The notes: a model not told the origin generated them from the sequence alone. A stretch of 64,000 bases of DNA from Sporobacter sp963677825 (GCA_963677825.2 CAXXEF010000001.1:2418001-2482000); one strand, 5' to 3'; numbered from the stretch's first letter, positions 25,849 through 34,833 are shown. Translations and numbers: made by a program.

Positions 25849-26862
25849 TTAAGACTTTTTCTTGCTGGTATCGACCCAGTCGATGTCTTTATTAGCCTTG
25901 CCGAATCCGACTTCCTCGAATTTCAGCGGGCCTTTTGCGGCCTTCATGCCTTTGGAAGCGTCATAGCCTTCACGTTCGGCCATAAACTGGATTTCTTCCT
26001 CGTTGGGCGGCTGCTTGGCCTTCTCCTCGAGCCGCTTCATGCCCTCGGGGCTTGCGTAATCAACAAAGCGCGATACGGCGACCTCGACCATGCGCGGACC
26101 GCTCGGATACGGCACGACGAGGAACTGCTCGTTCTCGATGCCCTGCTTGAGCCAGTCGGCGAGATCGCGCGGATCCATGCCGTTGGCGTGGATGGAGGCG
26201 AGGAACTGCTGCGTCTCTTCCGTGACGTTGTAGCCCGTATTCTTAAACTGCTCGGGACGGCCTTGAATCGCCGATTCGTAGATACGCGAGCGGATATTGG
26301 CCGGGCACAATGCCGTCACGCCGATACCGTAAGGCTTGAGCGCGATGTGATAACTCTCCAGCAGGTTAAGTACGCCGGCTTTTGCGGCGGAGTAGGGCGC
26401 CGTCGTCGGGCCGGCATTAAACGCGCCCCACGAAACCGTCGAAGCGATGCAGCCGCCTTTGCCGGCCTTGATCATACGCGGTACGAAGGTGACGAGACCG
26501 TTGACAACGCCGCCGAAGCACACGCCCACAACCCAGTCGTAATCGTCATACGTGGAGGCTTCGGCCGGGCCGAAAACATTGACGCCGGCCGTCAGCACGA
26601 GCAGGTCAACCGTTGAGCCGAAAACCTTTTCAACCTCGTCGGCCGCGGCGGCATATGCCTCGCGATCGGTAACGTCGAGCTTGATGGCGTGCGCGGGCGC
26701 ACCCTTTTCCTTAAAGTAGGCCATGGCCTCGTCAAGGTGGTCCTGACGGACATCGGCGATGACAACCTTCATGCCCGCCTCAGAAAAAATCTGAGCCTGA
26801 CCAAGTCCTGCGCCAGACGCGCCGCCTGTGATAAAGGCTATTTTTCCGGCAAAATCTTTCAT
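25849..26862 (-). CDS. Short-chain dehydrogenase/reductase, long form
   Basis: A 337-residue NAD(P)-dependent oxidoreductase. Residues 8-18 form the nucleotide site (FITGGASGAGLG), NVFGPAE lies in the middle, and the catalytic Ser...Tyr-x3-Lys reads VSWGAF ... YSAAK. It is about 80 residues longer than a classical SDR; the extra C-terminal part is charged and ends in KKS. It is the last gene of the leftward molybdenum hydroxylase operon, 32 bases after the FAD subunit, so it probably acts on the hydroxylase product or substrate. Which alcohol or ketone is unknown. Confidence 0.88.
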   Translation of the reverse strand: MKDFAGKIAFITGGASGAGLGQAQIFSEAGMKVVIADVRQDHLDEAMAYFKEKGAPAHAIKLDVTDREAYAAAADEVEKVFGSTVDLLVLTAGVNVFGPAEASTYDDYDWVVGVCFGGVVNGLVTFVPRMIKAGKGGCIASTVSWGAFNAGPTTAPYSAAKAGVLNLLESYHIALKPYGIGVTALCPANIRSRIYESAIQGRPEQFKNTGYNVTEETQQFLASIHANGMDPRDLADWLKQGIENEQFLVVPYPSGPRMVEVAVSRFVDYASPEGMKRLEEKAKQPPNEEEIQFMAEREGYDASKGMKAAKGPLKFEEVGFGKANKDIDWVDTSKKKS

Positions 26863-26894
26863 ACTATTCTCCTTTTATTTCGGCAGGCCTTAGC

Positions 26895-29234
26895 TTAAGC
26901 GTTTTTCGCGACAGCTAACAGCGTGCGTTTTACAAGTGTTTTGATGATCTGAATTTTGTACTTGTTGTCGCGCGTTGGGCTTGCGCCCTCGACGGCGGCG
27001 AGTCCGGCTTCTTCCGCGAGTATTTCATCAATGGCCTTGCCGGAGATGACGGCCTCCGCAGCAGTTGCCCGATACGGGCTGGGCGCGACGGCGCCGAGCA
27101 CGATACGCGGCGCATCGCCGCCGACGAGCATCGCGACGTTGACGACGGGGAAGTCAATCGATTTGCGGTACGCGAACTTTTTAAAGGCGGACACAGTGCC
27201 GCTCGGCGGCGTGGGCACTTGAATCTCGGTGACGATCTCGTCGCAGCCGAGCACGGTGTTGCTCGCTTTGCCGACGTCGAAGAAATACGCTGCCGGGATT
27301 GTGCGTTTTGTCGTGACGACAGTTGCGCCCAGCGCAATCAGCGCGGGCGAGATGTCGGACGGATGCACGGCGTAGCAGCCGCAGTTGAGGCACCGCTCGG
27401 CTTCTGTCGTCGCCTGCTCGCGCGTGGCGGAGAACGAGTCTTCCACGTCGATTTTACGGTTTTCGACACTCAGCTCCTGAAGCGTCAGCGGCTCTTTGTT
27501 TTGAACGCCCTCGGCGTCAAACGTCAGAGCAGACGGGACAAACGGCTCGATATAATTGTCGACGCCGAGGTAGCTGTTGATGCCGAACGCCGCCTTGCGG
27601 CCGGTCGCGATCGCGGCGATCGCAAGCCCGGGCTTGACCGCGTCACCGGCGCCGAAAATACCTTCGCGCGAGGTCATCGCCGAATCAGAATCGACGTCGA
27701 GGTAGCCGCGGAAAAGCTGAATGTCGTATTTTTCGCCGAAATAGGACGTGTCAACACGCTGGCCTGTGGCGAGCATGACGTTTTCGGCCTGAATATCCAT
27801 GATTTCACACGCATCGTATTGCGGGTTAAACGCGCCGTTCTCGTCCCACGGGGACGTGCAGCGCTGCAGACGCATACCCTTGACGACGCCGTCTTCCTCA
27901 ATCACATTGGCAAGACCCCAGCCGGGCATGATGATGACGCCCTCTTCCTCCGCGCGCGCGATCTCCTCGGCGCTGGCGGGCATACGGTCACGCGGCTCAA
28001 GGCATGCAAGCGTTACTTTTTTAGCGCCCAGACGCTTGGCCGACATGGCCACGTCCATCGCGACGTTACCGCCGCCCATGACGAAGACCTCCTGGCCGAT
28101 TTTGCCTTGCATCCATTTTTCGATCTCGACAAGGAAGTCGAGGCCGAAGACGGTCAGCTCTTCGCCTGAAACACCCATGACCGGGCGTTTCCATGTGCCG
28201 GTGGCGTACAGGACGCTGTCGTAGTTTTGTTCGAGGTCCTCCGGCGTGACGTCTTCGCCGATCTTCGTGCCGAGCTTGAATTCGACGCCCATGTTTTTGA
28301 AAATATCGGTCAGGCGGCGGACGAGATCCTTCGGCAGGCGATAAGCCGGGATCGCGTACATCAGCATGCCGCCGGCTTCATCCTTAACGTCGTAAATCGT
28401 CACCTTATTACCGGCCTTGCGCAGGAAGTATGCGGCCGACAGACCGGCCGGTCCGGACCCCACAATGGCGACCGATTTGCCGGTCTCTTTTGCGGGCGGT
28501 GCGTAGAATTTATCGGCGTTTTCGAGGATATAGTCGCCCAGCGTGCGCTCGACGGCGTTGATCGAAACGGTCGTGTCGGTCTGGTTGCGGTTGCAGCCGT
28601 TCTGACACGGATGCGCGCAGATACGGCCCGTGATCATCGGCAGCGGATGCAGCTTCAGAAAGGCGCGCGCCGCGCCGTCCCAGTCGCCAGCGCGGATTTT
28701 CTCGAGATAGCCCGGGATATCGGTATTCGCCGGGCATTCCTGCGCGCAGGGCGTAATATTGAAACGTTTGCCGCCGAAGACGGAGTGGAAGCGGTTGTCG
28801 CCGAGGATGGCGAAGCACTCCTTGCCGCCCTTGCGGATACAGTCAAAGCGGTTATCCGGCTTGCGGAAGTACCAGCAGCGCGGCAGCTGCGAGATGCTGC
28901 CGCCGATGGTGCCCATCTCACGGATGTGCGGTGTGGCGACGGCGTGTGCAGCGTCCGCCAGTGCTTTGTACTTTGTGTCGACAGTCTCGTTTTCCGCAAT
29001 GTCGCTCAGGCGCGTGTTCGCGCCGATCTTTAAGAGGCCGTCCTCCTCCTTGATGTACTGGAGGCCGGGGATCGATTTAATGTTAACGAGCGTTTCTGGG
29101 TAATCTTCCAGTATATTGTCCTTGAGCGTGCCGAGCAAATCTGTCCCGCCGGCGTTAATGCTGGCGGTACAGCCGCCCAGCGCGGCGGCGGCTTCCTCGA
29201 GCGTCTCGGCGTTTATATGCTTGAATGGCTTCAT
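26895..29234 (-). CDS. Molybdenum hydroxylase FAD subunit with inserted GltD-like NAD(P)/FAD module
   Basis: A 779-residue composite. Residues 1-115 start a CoxM/XdhB-type FAD domain (NAGGTDLLG, MGTIGGSISQL). Residues about 155-600 are a glutamate-synthase small-subunit-like unit: iron-sulfur ligands CAQECPANTDIPGY and CAHPCQNGC, FAD site GSGPAGLSAAYFLRKAG, NAD(P) site GGGNVAMDVAMSAKRLG. After CLNCGC the XdhB-type domain resumes (FKKFAYRKSIDFPVVNVAM) to the C-terminus. The insertion would let electrons from the molybdenum site reach NAD(P) directly. It lies between the molybdopterin subunit and the SDR gene. Confidence 0.88.
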   Translation of the reverse strand: MKPFKHINAETLEEAAAALGGCTASINAGGTDLLGTLKDNILEDYPETLVNIKSIPGLQYIKEEDGLLKIGANTRLSDIAENETVDTKYKALADAAHAVATPHIREMGTIGGSISQLPRCWYFRKPDNRFDCIRKGGKECFAILGDNRFHSVFGGKRFNITPCAQECPANTDIPGYLEKIRAGDWDGAARAFLKLHPLPMITGRICAHPCQNGCNRNQTDTTVSINAVERTLGDYILENADKFYAPPAKETGKSVAIVGSGPAGLSAAYFLRKAGNKVTIYDVKDEAGGMLMYAIPAYRLPKDLVRRLTDIFKNMGVEFKLGTKIGEDVTPEDLEQNYDSVLYATGTWKRPVMGVSGEELTVFGLDFLVEIEKWMQGKIGQEVFVMGGGNVAMDVAMSAKRLGAKKVTLACLEPRDRMPASAEEIARAEEEGVIIMPGWGLANVIEEDGVVKGMRLQRCTSPWDENGAFNPQYDACEIMDIQAENVMLATGQRVDTSYFGEKYDIQLFRGYLDVDSDSAMTSREGIFGAGDAVKPGLAIAAIATGRKAAFGINSYLGVDNYIEPFVPSALTFDAEGVQNKEPLTLQELSVENRKIDVEDSFSATREQATTEAERCLNCGCYAVHPSDISPALIALGATVVTTKRTIPAAYFFDVGKASNTVLGCDEIVTEIQVPTPPSGTVSAFKKFAYRKSIDFPVVNVAMLVGGDAPRIVLGAVAPSPYRATAAEAVISGKAIDEILAEEAGLAAVEGASPTRDNKYKIQIIKTLVKRTLLAVAKNA

Positions 29235-29283
29235 ATCGGTACCATTCCTTTCTCAGAATTTGGCTGCGCGACGGTGATGCCGT

Positions 29284-31659
29284 CTACGCTTTCCCCAGTG
29301 CTCTGAGGACTTTATCCGGCGTGGCCGGCGGATCGACCCACACGCCGATGGCGTTATAGATGGCCGTAATGACGAGATGGGTGTTGGCCATCGAGTGGCT
29401 GATGCCGCTCGCGCCGTACGCGCCGTTGCCGCTGCGCGTTTCGAGCAGTTCGTGCTCGACGCGCGGTACGTCGAGGGTGGTCGGTTTTTTATAGTCGATC
29501 ATATTGCTGTTGAGCTTGACGCCGGTGCGCTGGTCGTATACGTAGTCCTCCAGCAGCTGAGAGCCTTGACTGAAGAACATGACCTGATCGATCTGGCTTT
29601 CCACCGACGTCGGCCGGAGCACCTTGCCGGGGTCGACGACGGCGCCGAAGCGCAGAATCTCGACCGCGCCGGTCTCCGTATCGACCGCCACTTCGCAGTA
29701 GACGGTGTTCATCGTGTCGAGGATATTGCCGTTGCTGCCGATCAGCCAAGACGCCAGCGGCGGCCGGCCGTTATACGTGGCGACGAGCTCACGGTTCGTC
29801 GCGCGCGCAAGCGGCGCGGACTTGCTTGGATCGTCCTTGACGAAGATCATGCCGTCCATAATGTCCAGATCGTCGGCCTTGAGGCCTTTGAACGGGCCGG
29901 GCTCGTCGTACGGCAGTTCCTGCAGCGGTGTCATCATCATCTGCGGCCAGCTGTCGGCGTATTCGATGGCTGCTTCAAGAATCTGTTTTTTAAGGATATG
30001 GGCGCATTCCTTCATCGCCCACGATGAGGCCGTCGACCCGTCTGAGCCGCCGCCGACCGGTGAAAACCGGGCGCGGTAGTCGAAATCGACCTTAATGTCT
30101 TCGTATTCAAGACCGAGTTCCTCGGCCACGACCATTGCGTTCGGCTCGACCATATACGCGCCGAAAACGGGGCCCTTCGTCGGCATGTGGACGGCACCGT
30201 CGCGGAACTCCAGGCGGCACGCGTAGCCGGAAACAGAGTGGCGCGGACACAGCTGATAGCGGAAGCCGTAGCCGTGCATGCGCCCGTCGGGCAGTGTTCT
30301 CGCGCCTGTCGGGTGCCAGTCCCAGTCCATCAGTTTTTTACCGGCCTCAATACACGCTTCAAAGCTCGGGACGGGATTGGGATCGTCTTTTGATGACGGG
30401 CCGTGCAGATTACGGCGCGACACCTCGATGGGATCGAGCCCGAGTTTGTCGGCAATCAGCGCGATCGCCATGGTGACGATGTCCCAGTTGAACGGCGTAT
30501 GCTGACCGCTGACCCACATTTTGTTGCGGTTGGAGTCGACGATCTCCATCTGCTGACGGATGTTTTTACACTTGATGGCGTTATACGGACCGAGCTTCAG
30601 GTCGCCGACGTTGCCGAACGACGAGCTGCCCCAGATGCCGCCGTCGGCGATCGAATGATCGTCCATCGCGGTGATGATGCCTTCTTTATTGAAGCCAACC
30701 TTTATGTGGATAAGCCGGTGGCTGAGAATAACCGAGTCGAACGTGTGCTCGCGCTCCATCACGCAGCGGACGGGACGGCCTGTCCGTTTGGATAAAAGCG
30801 GTGTGATCTCCTGAGAGCGGCGCAGACCCCAGTCGCAGTAACGGCCGCCCATGAATAGACCTTCTTGAATGGTGTTTTGCAGCGGGGTGTCATACATCCG
30901 GCTGATGGGCAGCCGCTCCCGCACGGCACCCTCAATGTGCAGCGTGTCCGCCTCGCCGCTGTAGCTTTCCTTCGACCACCAGGCAATGGACGCGGGCGGA
31001 TTGGGAACAAGCGACGCAAACGACGGGATATATAAGTCGTATTCCATGATGTGGTCGGCTTCGGCGAAGCCTGCGTCAACATCGCCCCAGCAGACATTGG
31101 AATAGGCGACGTTGCCTTTTTTCGGCGGATTGGGCGGCGCGTCCGGGTCGGGCCTGCCGAAAGTCGGCGTCGAACGATCCTGCGGGCGGATCACAAACGC
31201 GTCTTCTTCACGGCCCTTGTTTAGGTCGATGACGTGCGGCAGAACCTCCCACTCGACGTCGAGTGCTTTGAGCGCGTCGTCACACAGCTCCTCGGTTTCC
31301 GCGACGACGATGACGGCGACTTCCGCGCCCTCCTGGTCGGCGATGTTGTCCAGCCAAGTTCGGGGGGCGCCCCAATGCTCGGCGTAGCTGACGAGGTTTT
31401 TGATTTCCTCGTCCTCCCAGGTGAGTACGTCCACCACGCCGTCGATTGCCAGCGCCTTGTCCTTATCGACGCGGAGGACCTTCGCGTTGGCGTATGGACT
31501 GTGCAGGAATTTGGCATGCAGCATATCCGGCGCCGTATAATCAACGCCGAACTTTGCCATGCCGGTGGCCATAGCATAAGACAAGACGCCCGGCAGGTTG
31601 GGTTTACCGACGACTCTGAAATGCTCTCTTTGACCGTTAATGCCTTCTAAATCGGCCAT
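29284..31659 (-). CDS. Xanthine dehydrogenase-family molybdopterin-binding subunit
   Basis: A 791-residue catalytic subunit of a molybdenum hydroxylase. It has the family N-terminal GVLSYAMATGMAKFGVDY region, the HAKFLHSPYANAKVL motif, and the C-terminal Mo-binding domain with GGGSDGSTASSW and RFGAVVDPGKVL. The C-terminus reads RSGNGAYGASG where many family members have a GxGE segment that carries the catalytic glutamate, so substrate and mechanism may differ from xanthine dehydrogenase. Its FAD and 2Fe-2S partners flank it in one operon. A damaged copy of its C-terminus lies directly upstream at 31688-31850. Confidence 0.92.
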   Translation of the reverse strand: MADLEGINGQREHFRVVGKPNLPGVLSYAMATGMAKFGVDYTAPDMLHAKFLHSPYANAKVLRVDKDKALAIDGVVDVLTWEDEEIKNLVSYAEHWGAPRTWLDNIADQEGAEVAVIVVAETEELCDDALKALDVEWEVLPHVIDLNKGREEDAFVIRPQDRSTPTFGRPDPDAPPNPPKKGNVAYSNVCWGDVDAGFAEADHIMEYDLYIPSFASLVPNPPASIAWWSKESYSGEADTLHIEGAVRERLPISRMYDTPLQNTIQEGLFMGGRYCDWGLRRSQEITPLLSKRTGRPVRCVMEREHTFDSVILSHRLIHIKVGFNKEGIITAMDDHSIADGGIWGSSSFGNVGDLKLGPYNAIKCKNIRQQMEIVDSNRNKMWVSGQHTPFNWDIVTMAIALIADKLGLDPIEVSRRNLHGPSSKDDPNPVPSFEACIEAGKKLMDWDWHPTGARTLPDGRMHGYGFRYQLCPRHSVSGYACRLEFRDGAVHMPTKGPVFGAYMVEPNAMVVAEELGLEYEDIKVDFDYRARFSPVGGGSDGSTASSWAMKECAHILKKQILEAAIEYADSWPQMMMTPLQELPYDEPGPFKGLKADDLDIMDGMIFVKDDPSKSAPLARATNRELVATYNGRPPLASWLIGSNGNILDTMNTVYCEVAVDTETGAVEILRFGAVVDPGKVLRPTSVESQIDQVMFFSQGSQLLEDYVYDQRTGVKLNSNMIDYKKPTTLDVPRVEHELLETRSGNGAYGASGISHSMANTHLVITAIYNAIGVWVDPPATPDKVLRALGKA

Positions 31660-31687
31660 AATCTCATCTCCTAACTGGTGATGCCGT

Positions 31688-31850
31688 TCAAAGTGCCATA
31701 AGTACTTTGTCAGGCGTGTCGGGCGGAACGCCCCAGACGTCTGCGGCGTTGTAAATAGCGATAATTACCCTATGGGTGGCTGGCCGGTGAGAGGCTGATG
31801 CCGCTCGCGTTGTCGGCCGCTTTGCCCATACGCGGAGTGTATTCGTACGA
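31688..31850 (-). pseudogene. Remnant C-terminus of a second molybdopterin-binding subunit
   Basis: Read leftward, one frame gives GKAADNASGISLSPASHP and, after a frame change near a TAG, another gives IIAIYNAADVWG followed by VPPDTPDKVLMAL and a stop. These align with the end of the intact subunit at 29284-31659 (GNGAYGASGISHSMANTH and ITAIYNAIGVWVDPPATPDKVLRAL). The fragment lies between the intact large-subunit gene and the 2Fe-2S subunit gene, so a tandem copy was probably deleted, leaving its last 50 codons, which then decayed by a frameshift. Confidence 0.85.
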
Positions 31851-32528
31851 CTAGCGATCTTCTGACATTTTCAGCGCCGCTTCTAAAATGGCTGTCCCGT
31901 GGCGCGGATATGTGCCGCAGATGCAGATGTTGCCCGCGAGCGCCTCATTGATTTCGGCCTCGGTCGGATGCGGATTCTTATCCAGCAGATTCTTAGCCGT
32001 GACAAGAAAGCCCGGCGTACAGTAGCCGCATTGCATCGCGTCCCATCGGCAGTAGGCGTCGACAAGCGGTTTCCATTTTTCGTCGGCGGCAATGCCCTCG
32101 ATGGTGATGATGTCGCAGCCGGCGCACTCGACGGCCAGTGTCGTGCAGGCGAGTACGGCGCGGCCGTCCATGATGATCGTGCAGGAGCCGCACGCACCGC
32201 GGTCGCACATGTGCTTCGTGCCGGTCAGACCGAGACGGAACTGGAGTGTACGCTGCAGCGTCCAGTGTGGCTCAACGAGTACCTGACAGTCCCGCCCGTT
32301 GATGTGCAAAACGATCGTTTCGGGCAGCACGGTGTCGGGATGGTCGGCGCCCACATGCTCGCGCAGCTCGCCAAGAGTCGCGTATCGGGCCGAGCAGGTC
32401 GGGCAGCGATACTCACCGAGCGTTTCAGGAATCGCCCGAATCGACGCCGAGGCCTGCGCCTGCGTCGCCTGCTGAGAAAAAGCGTCGCTGGAATGGCTCG
32501 TTGCGGCGGATTTATCTTCCTGTATCAT
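31851..32528 (-). CDS. Molybdenum hydroxylase [2Fe-2S] subunit with N-terminal zinc-finger-like extension
   Basis: A 225-residue small subunit that passes electrons from the molybdenum centre to FAD. Residues about 65-145 hold the plant-type cluster (CDRGACGSC ... C) and residues about 150-220 the second, helical cluster domain (CGYCTPGF, CICGTY). The first 65 residues are not usual for the family and contain YRCPTCSARYATLGELREH ending in two histidine-like ligands, i.e. a C2H2 zinc-finger pattern. AGGAGG precedes the ATG. It is the first gene of the operon, behind the leader described at 32608-32724. Confidence 0.9.
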   Translation of the reverse strand: MIQEDKSAATSHSSDAFSQQATQAQASASIRAIPETLGEYRCPTCSARYATLGELREHVGADHPDTVLPETIVLHINGRDCQVLVEPHWTLQRTLQFRLGLTGTKHMCDRGACGSCTIIMDGRAVLACTTLAVECAGCDIITIEGIAADEKWKPLVDAYCRWDAMQCGYCTPGFLVTAKNLLDKNPHPTEAEINEALAGNICICGTYPRHGTAILEAALKMSEDR

Positions 32529-32607
32529 GTATAGTCCTCCTGATAGTTATTTACATAAAAACAATGGCATCCGGCGGCGCGCTGCAATAGCGCTTGATGC
32601 CGTGTAG

Positions 32608-32651
32608 AAAAAAGAGCCTTGACCGACAAACAGATGTGTCTCAAGGCTCTT
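32608..32651 (-). terminator. Leader terminator (attenuator candidate) in front of the hydroxylase operon
   Basis: On the minus strand an 11-bp perfect stem aagagccttga / tcaaggctctt, extended by gaca/tgtc, ends in TTTTTT. It lies between a consensus-like promoter (32696-32724) and the first operon gene at 32528, so transcription must pass it to express the operon. The loop contains ctgttt, complementary to aaacag just upstream of the stem, which could form an alternative pairing. Confidence 0.75.
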
Positions 32652-32695
32652 CGGCTGTTTCACATCCTTATTATGGATGGAGTTGTTCATCATCT

Positions 32696-32724
32696 ATTAT
32701 AACAGACGCATGGGTCTTATCCAA
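32696..32724 (-). promoter_or_regulatory. Promoter of the molybdenum hydroxylase operon
   Basis: Minus strand TTGGAT (32724-32719), 17-bp spacer, TATAAT (32701-32696). The predicted start near 32689 lies about 40 bases before the leader terminator and 160 bases before the 2Fe-2S subunit gene. Confidence 0.7.
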
Positions 32725-33014
32725 TTAAAAATTTTAACTATTGCCGATCCGTCAGGCGCTTGGTGCCGTCTTAAGATCGATCAGGATACCAGCAGAACAC
32801 AGCTCGCTGCGCCGATACCGGATGAACTGTCGGCCACCCAGTAATCTTACCACACGCGCTGTAGGGTGGGATATCTATACCATATAAAATAGTAATACTA
32901 ATATTATTGTAATAATAAATAAAATTCCCGCAAGGGGAAAAGCGCTTTTTGTCTTTCTTTTTACGATGTGTCCATAACCCGCTAATCATGCACGCGGCTT
33001 TAATAGAAACACAA
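32725..33014. other. AT-rich intergenic region between the LysR gene and the hydroxylase operon
   Basis: Contains an AT-rich block (about 32880-32930) with repeated taatatt/aatatta units. The LysR product could bind here, but I see no clear T-N11-A dyad. No gene found. Confidence 0.4.
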
Positions 33015-33040
33015 ACGCCCCGCGATTCGCCGCGGGGCGT
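33015..33040 (-). terminator. Intrinsic terminator of the LysR gene
   Basis: Stem acgccccgcg / cgcggggcgt with loop attcgc; TTTGTGTTTC follows on the minus strand. Confidence 0.8.
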
Positions 33041-33058
33041 CTATTTAATACGACAGGG

Positions 33059-34108
33059 TTATTCTTGTGACAGATTCGAATCGGATTCATCGTTGCTGGC
33101 GGGGTGGTGCTCATCCGCGGTATTCCGGCCGGCTGCCATCAATCTTTCGGCGCGCACGGACAAGAACTCCAAAAGCTGGGCGGGCGCCTTGGCGCAGTCG
33201 TCGTTTTCAGGGAACGCAGGAAGTAGATTGATAAAGTTTTTGGCTTCCGTCGAGAGATGGCCAGTCCGCCAGGCTGCAAGAATGTGCGGGTTGCGCAGAG
33301 TATCGAGCGCAAAATACTTAACATTATCTTCGGTGATGGTACGCGATTTGCCGACGATACTCATACCTTTGCCCGTTTTGATCGAATGTAGCAGCGTAAC
33401 GAAGTTGGGCATAAACTCGACCTTATTCGGTTTGAACCCGAGGACTTTGCACACGCTGACCATGTTGTCAATATCGGTCTGCGGGTCTTCAGAGAGCGGC
33501 AGCGCGAAAAACGACTCTTTCTTGAGAATCTCCGGGTCGAGCAGGCCGGTTTTAGCAACAGGATGGTTGGCCGACATAGCCAGATACAAGATAAATATTG
33601 ATACGCATTGCGCGGATACGTTTTTAAGATCCCAGATACCATAGTCTTCGGAGACTACGAGATCAGCATTGCCGAAGACCAGCGTTTCACGCAGCTCCTT
33701 CAGATCGAGAAGCGCAACGTTGATGACAACGTTCGGGTAACGCCGTTCGTATTCGGCCAGCGTCTCGTGTACCGGCTGATAGCCCACCGAGTCGTCGAAC
33801 GACGTCGGTGCGACGATCCGAAGCGTTTTGGGGGAGGTATTAGCATTTTTCTGTACGGACTGGATACCCTTGTCAATAGATCTGTACAGCGGCTCCAGCA
33901 CCTCACGCAGCGCTTCGCCCTCCGAAGTCAGCACCATGCCTTGGTTACTGCGGTTAAAAAGACGCATGCCGATCGCGTCTTCAAAACGTTTGAGCGTTTT
34001 ACTCAGCGCCGGCTGAGAAGTGTATAGCGCTTCGCCAGCTTTCGACAGGTTAAGGTAACGTGCGATAGCTAAAAAAGCCTCTATTTGTTGGAAAGTAATG
34101 TTGAACAC
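33059..34108 (-). CDS. LysR-family transcriptional regulator
   Basis: A 349-residue regulator. I use the GTG start at 34108 (MFNITFQQIEAFLAI) because GGAGGAG lies 6 bases upstream; the ATG at 34153 gives an atypical extension. Residues 4-60 are the winged helix-turn-helix (YLNLSKAGEALYTSQPALSKTLKRFE). The remainder is the effector-binding domain. It lies upstream of the molybdenum hydroxylase operon in the same direction, with its own terminator between, so control of that operon is plausible but unproven. The inducer is unknown. Confidence 0.92.
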   Translation of the reverse strand: MFNITFQQIEAFLAIARYLNLSKAGEALYTSQPALSKTLKRFEDAIGMRLFNRSNQGMVLTSEGEALREVLEPLYRSIDKGIQSVQKNANTSPKTLRIVAPTSFDDSVGYQPVHETLAEYERRYPNVVINVALLDLKELRETLVFGNADLVVSEDYGIWDLKNVSAQCVSIFILYLAMSANHPVAKTGLLDPEILKKESFFALPLSEDPQTDIDNMVSVCKVLGFKPNKVEFMPNFVTLLHSIKTGKGMSIVGKSRTITEDNVKYFALDTLRNPHILAAWRTGHLSTEAKNFINLLPAFPENDDCAKAPAQLLEFLSVRAERLMAAGRNTADEHHPASNDESDSNLSQE

Positions 34109-34416
34109 AAAATTCTCCTCCGTCGGCCGGCTGAAAAAGCCGCAACAGGTCAATAACTAATGCGACTAGTGCCATGCGTTTTGTGAATGCCTATTCCGTA
34201 GATGTTATAATAACATATAATTTATAAATGTACAATTATTGTTCTACTAAAAAATCGGTACGCCTTAAAGCCGCACGCATATACGTTGACGCCGACGGCA
34301 GTGCTGGGTAAGAATCTGTCTTGCGGATTGACGGCGCGTGGTGTATTATTGGAGCACCTAAAAAAGCATACATCGTCGCTGTTATACAGCGGTCACTAAG
34401 AAGGGGGCAGCACACA
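34109..34416. other. Divergent promoter region between LysR and ndk genes
   Basis: An AT-rich block at about 34200-34245 (ttataataacatataatttataa) probably holds the LysR promoter and autoregulatory site. The ndk promoter is annotated separately. No additional gene seen. Confidence 0.45.
34321..34349 (+). promoter_or_regulatory. Promoter of ndk
   Basis: TTGCGG (34321-34326), 17-bp spacer, TATTAT (34344-34349), 67 bases before the ATG. Confidence 0.5.
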
Positions 34417-34833
34417 ATGGCAGAAGAAAACACCTTTATCATGCTTAAACCGGATTGTATGAAACGCGGTCTAGTCGGCGAAGTGATTACGCGCATCGAA
34501 CGCAAGGGCTATAGAATTATGGACGCGCGCATGATAAAGCCGACGACGAAGTTTTTATACGAGCATTACGCCCATATTTCCGAGCAGCCGTTTTTTCCGA
34601 GAATTTTGCAGCACATGATGACCGGACCAGTGCTTGGCATGATCGTACGGGGGGAAAATGCTGTTTTGGGTATGCGCATTCTCGTCGGCGCGACGAAATT
34701 TGAGGACGCACAGGCCGGTTCGATTCGGGGAGACTATGCAAGAAGCACAGTCAACAACCTGATTCATTGCTCGCATACGGTCGAGGACGGTGCACAGGAA
34801 ATCGAGCGGTTTTTCAGCCAAGCGACGGAGTAA
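34417..34833 (+). CDS. ndk: Nucleoside diphosphate kinase
   Basis: A 138-residue enzyme that equalises nucleoside triphosphate pools through a phosphohistidine. Start at ATG 34417 after AAGGGGG. It begins ENTFIMLKPDCMKRGLVGEV, the family opening. The active-site segment reads NLIHCSHTVEDGAQEIERFF, with the catalytic histidine in IHCSH; the usual NxIHGSD has changed to NLIHCSH. Single-gene unit. Confidence 0.95.
   Translation: MAEENTFIMLKPDCMKRGLVGEVITRIERKGYRIMDARMIKPTTKFLYEHYAHISEQPFFPRILQHMMTGPVLGMIVRGENAVLGMRILVGATKFEDAQAGSIRGDYARSTVNNLIHCSHTVEDGAQEIERFFSQATE

Noticed and set aside
27219..28169. Plus-strand open frame of about 316 codons
   Set aside because: Antisense to the GltD-like insertion, whose cofactor motifs are clear on the minus strand.
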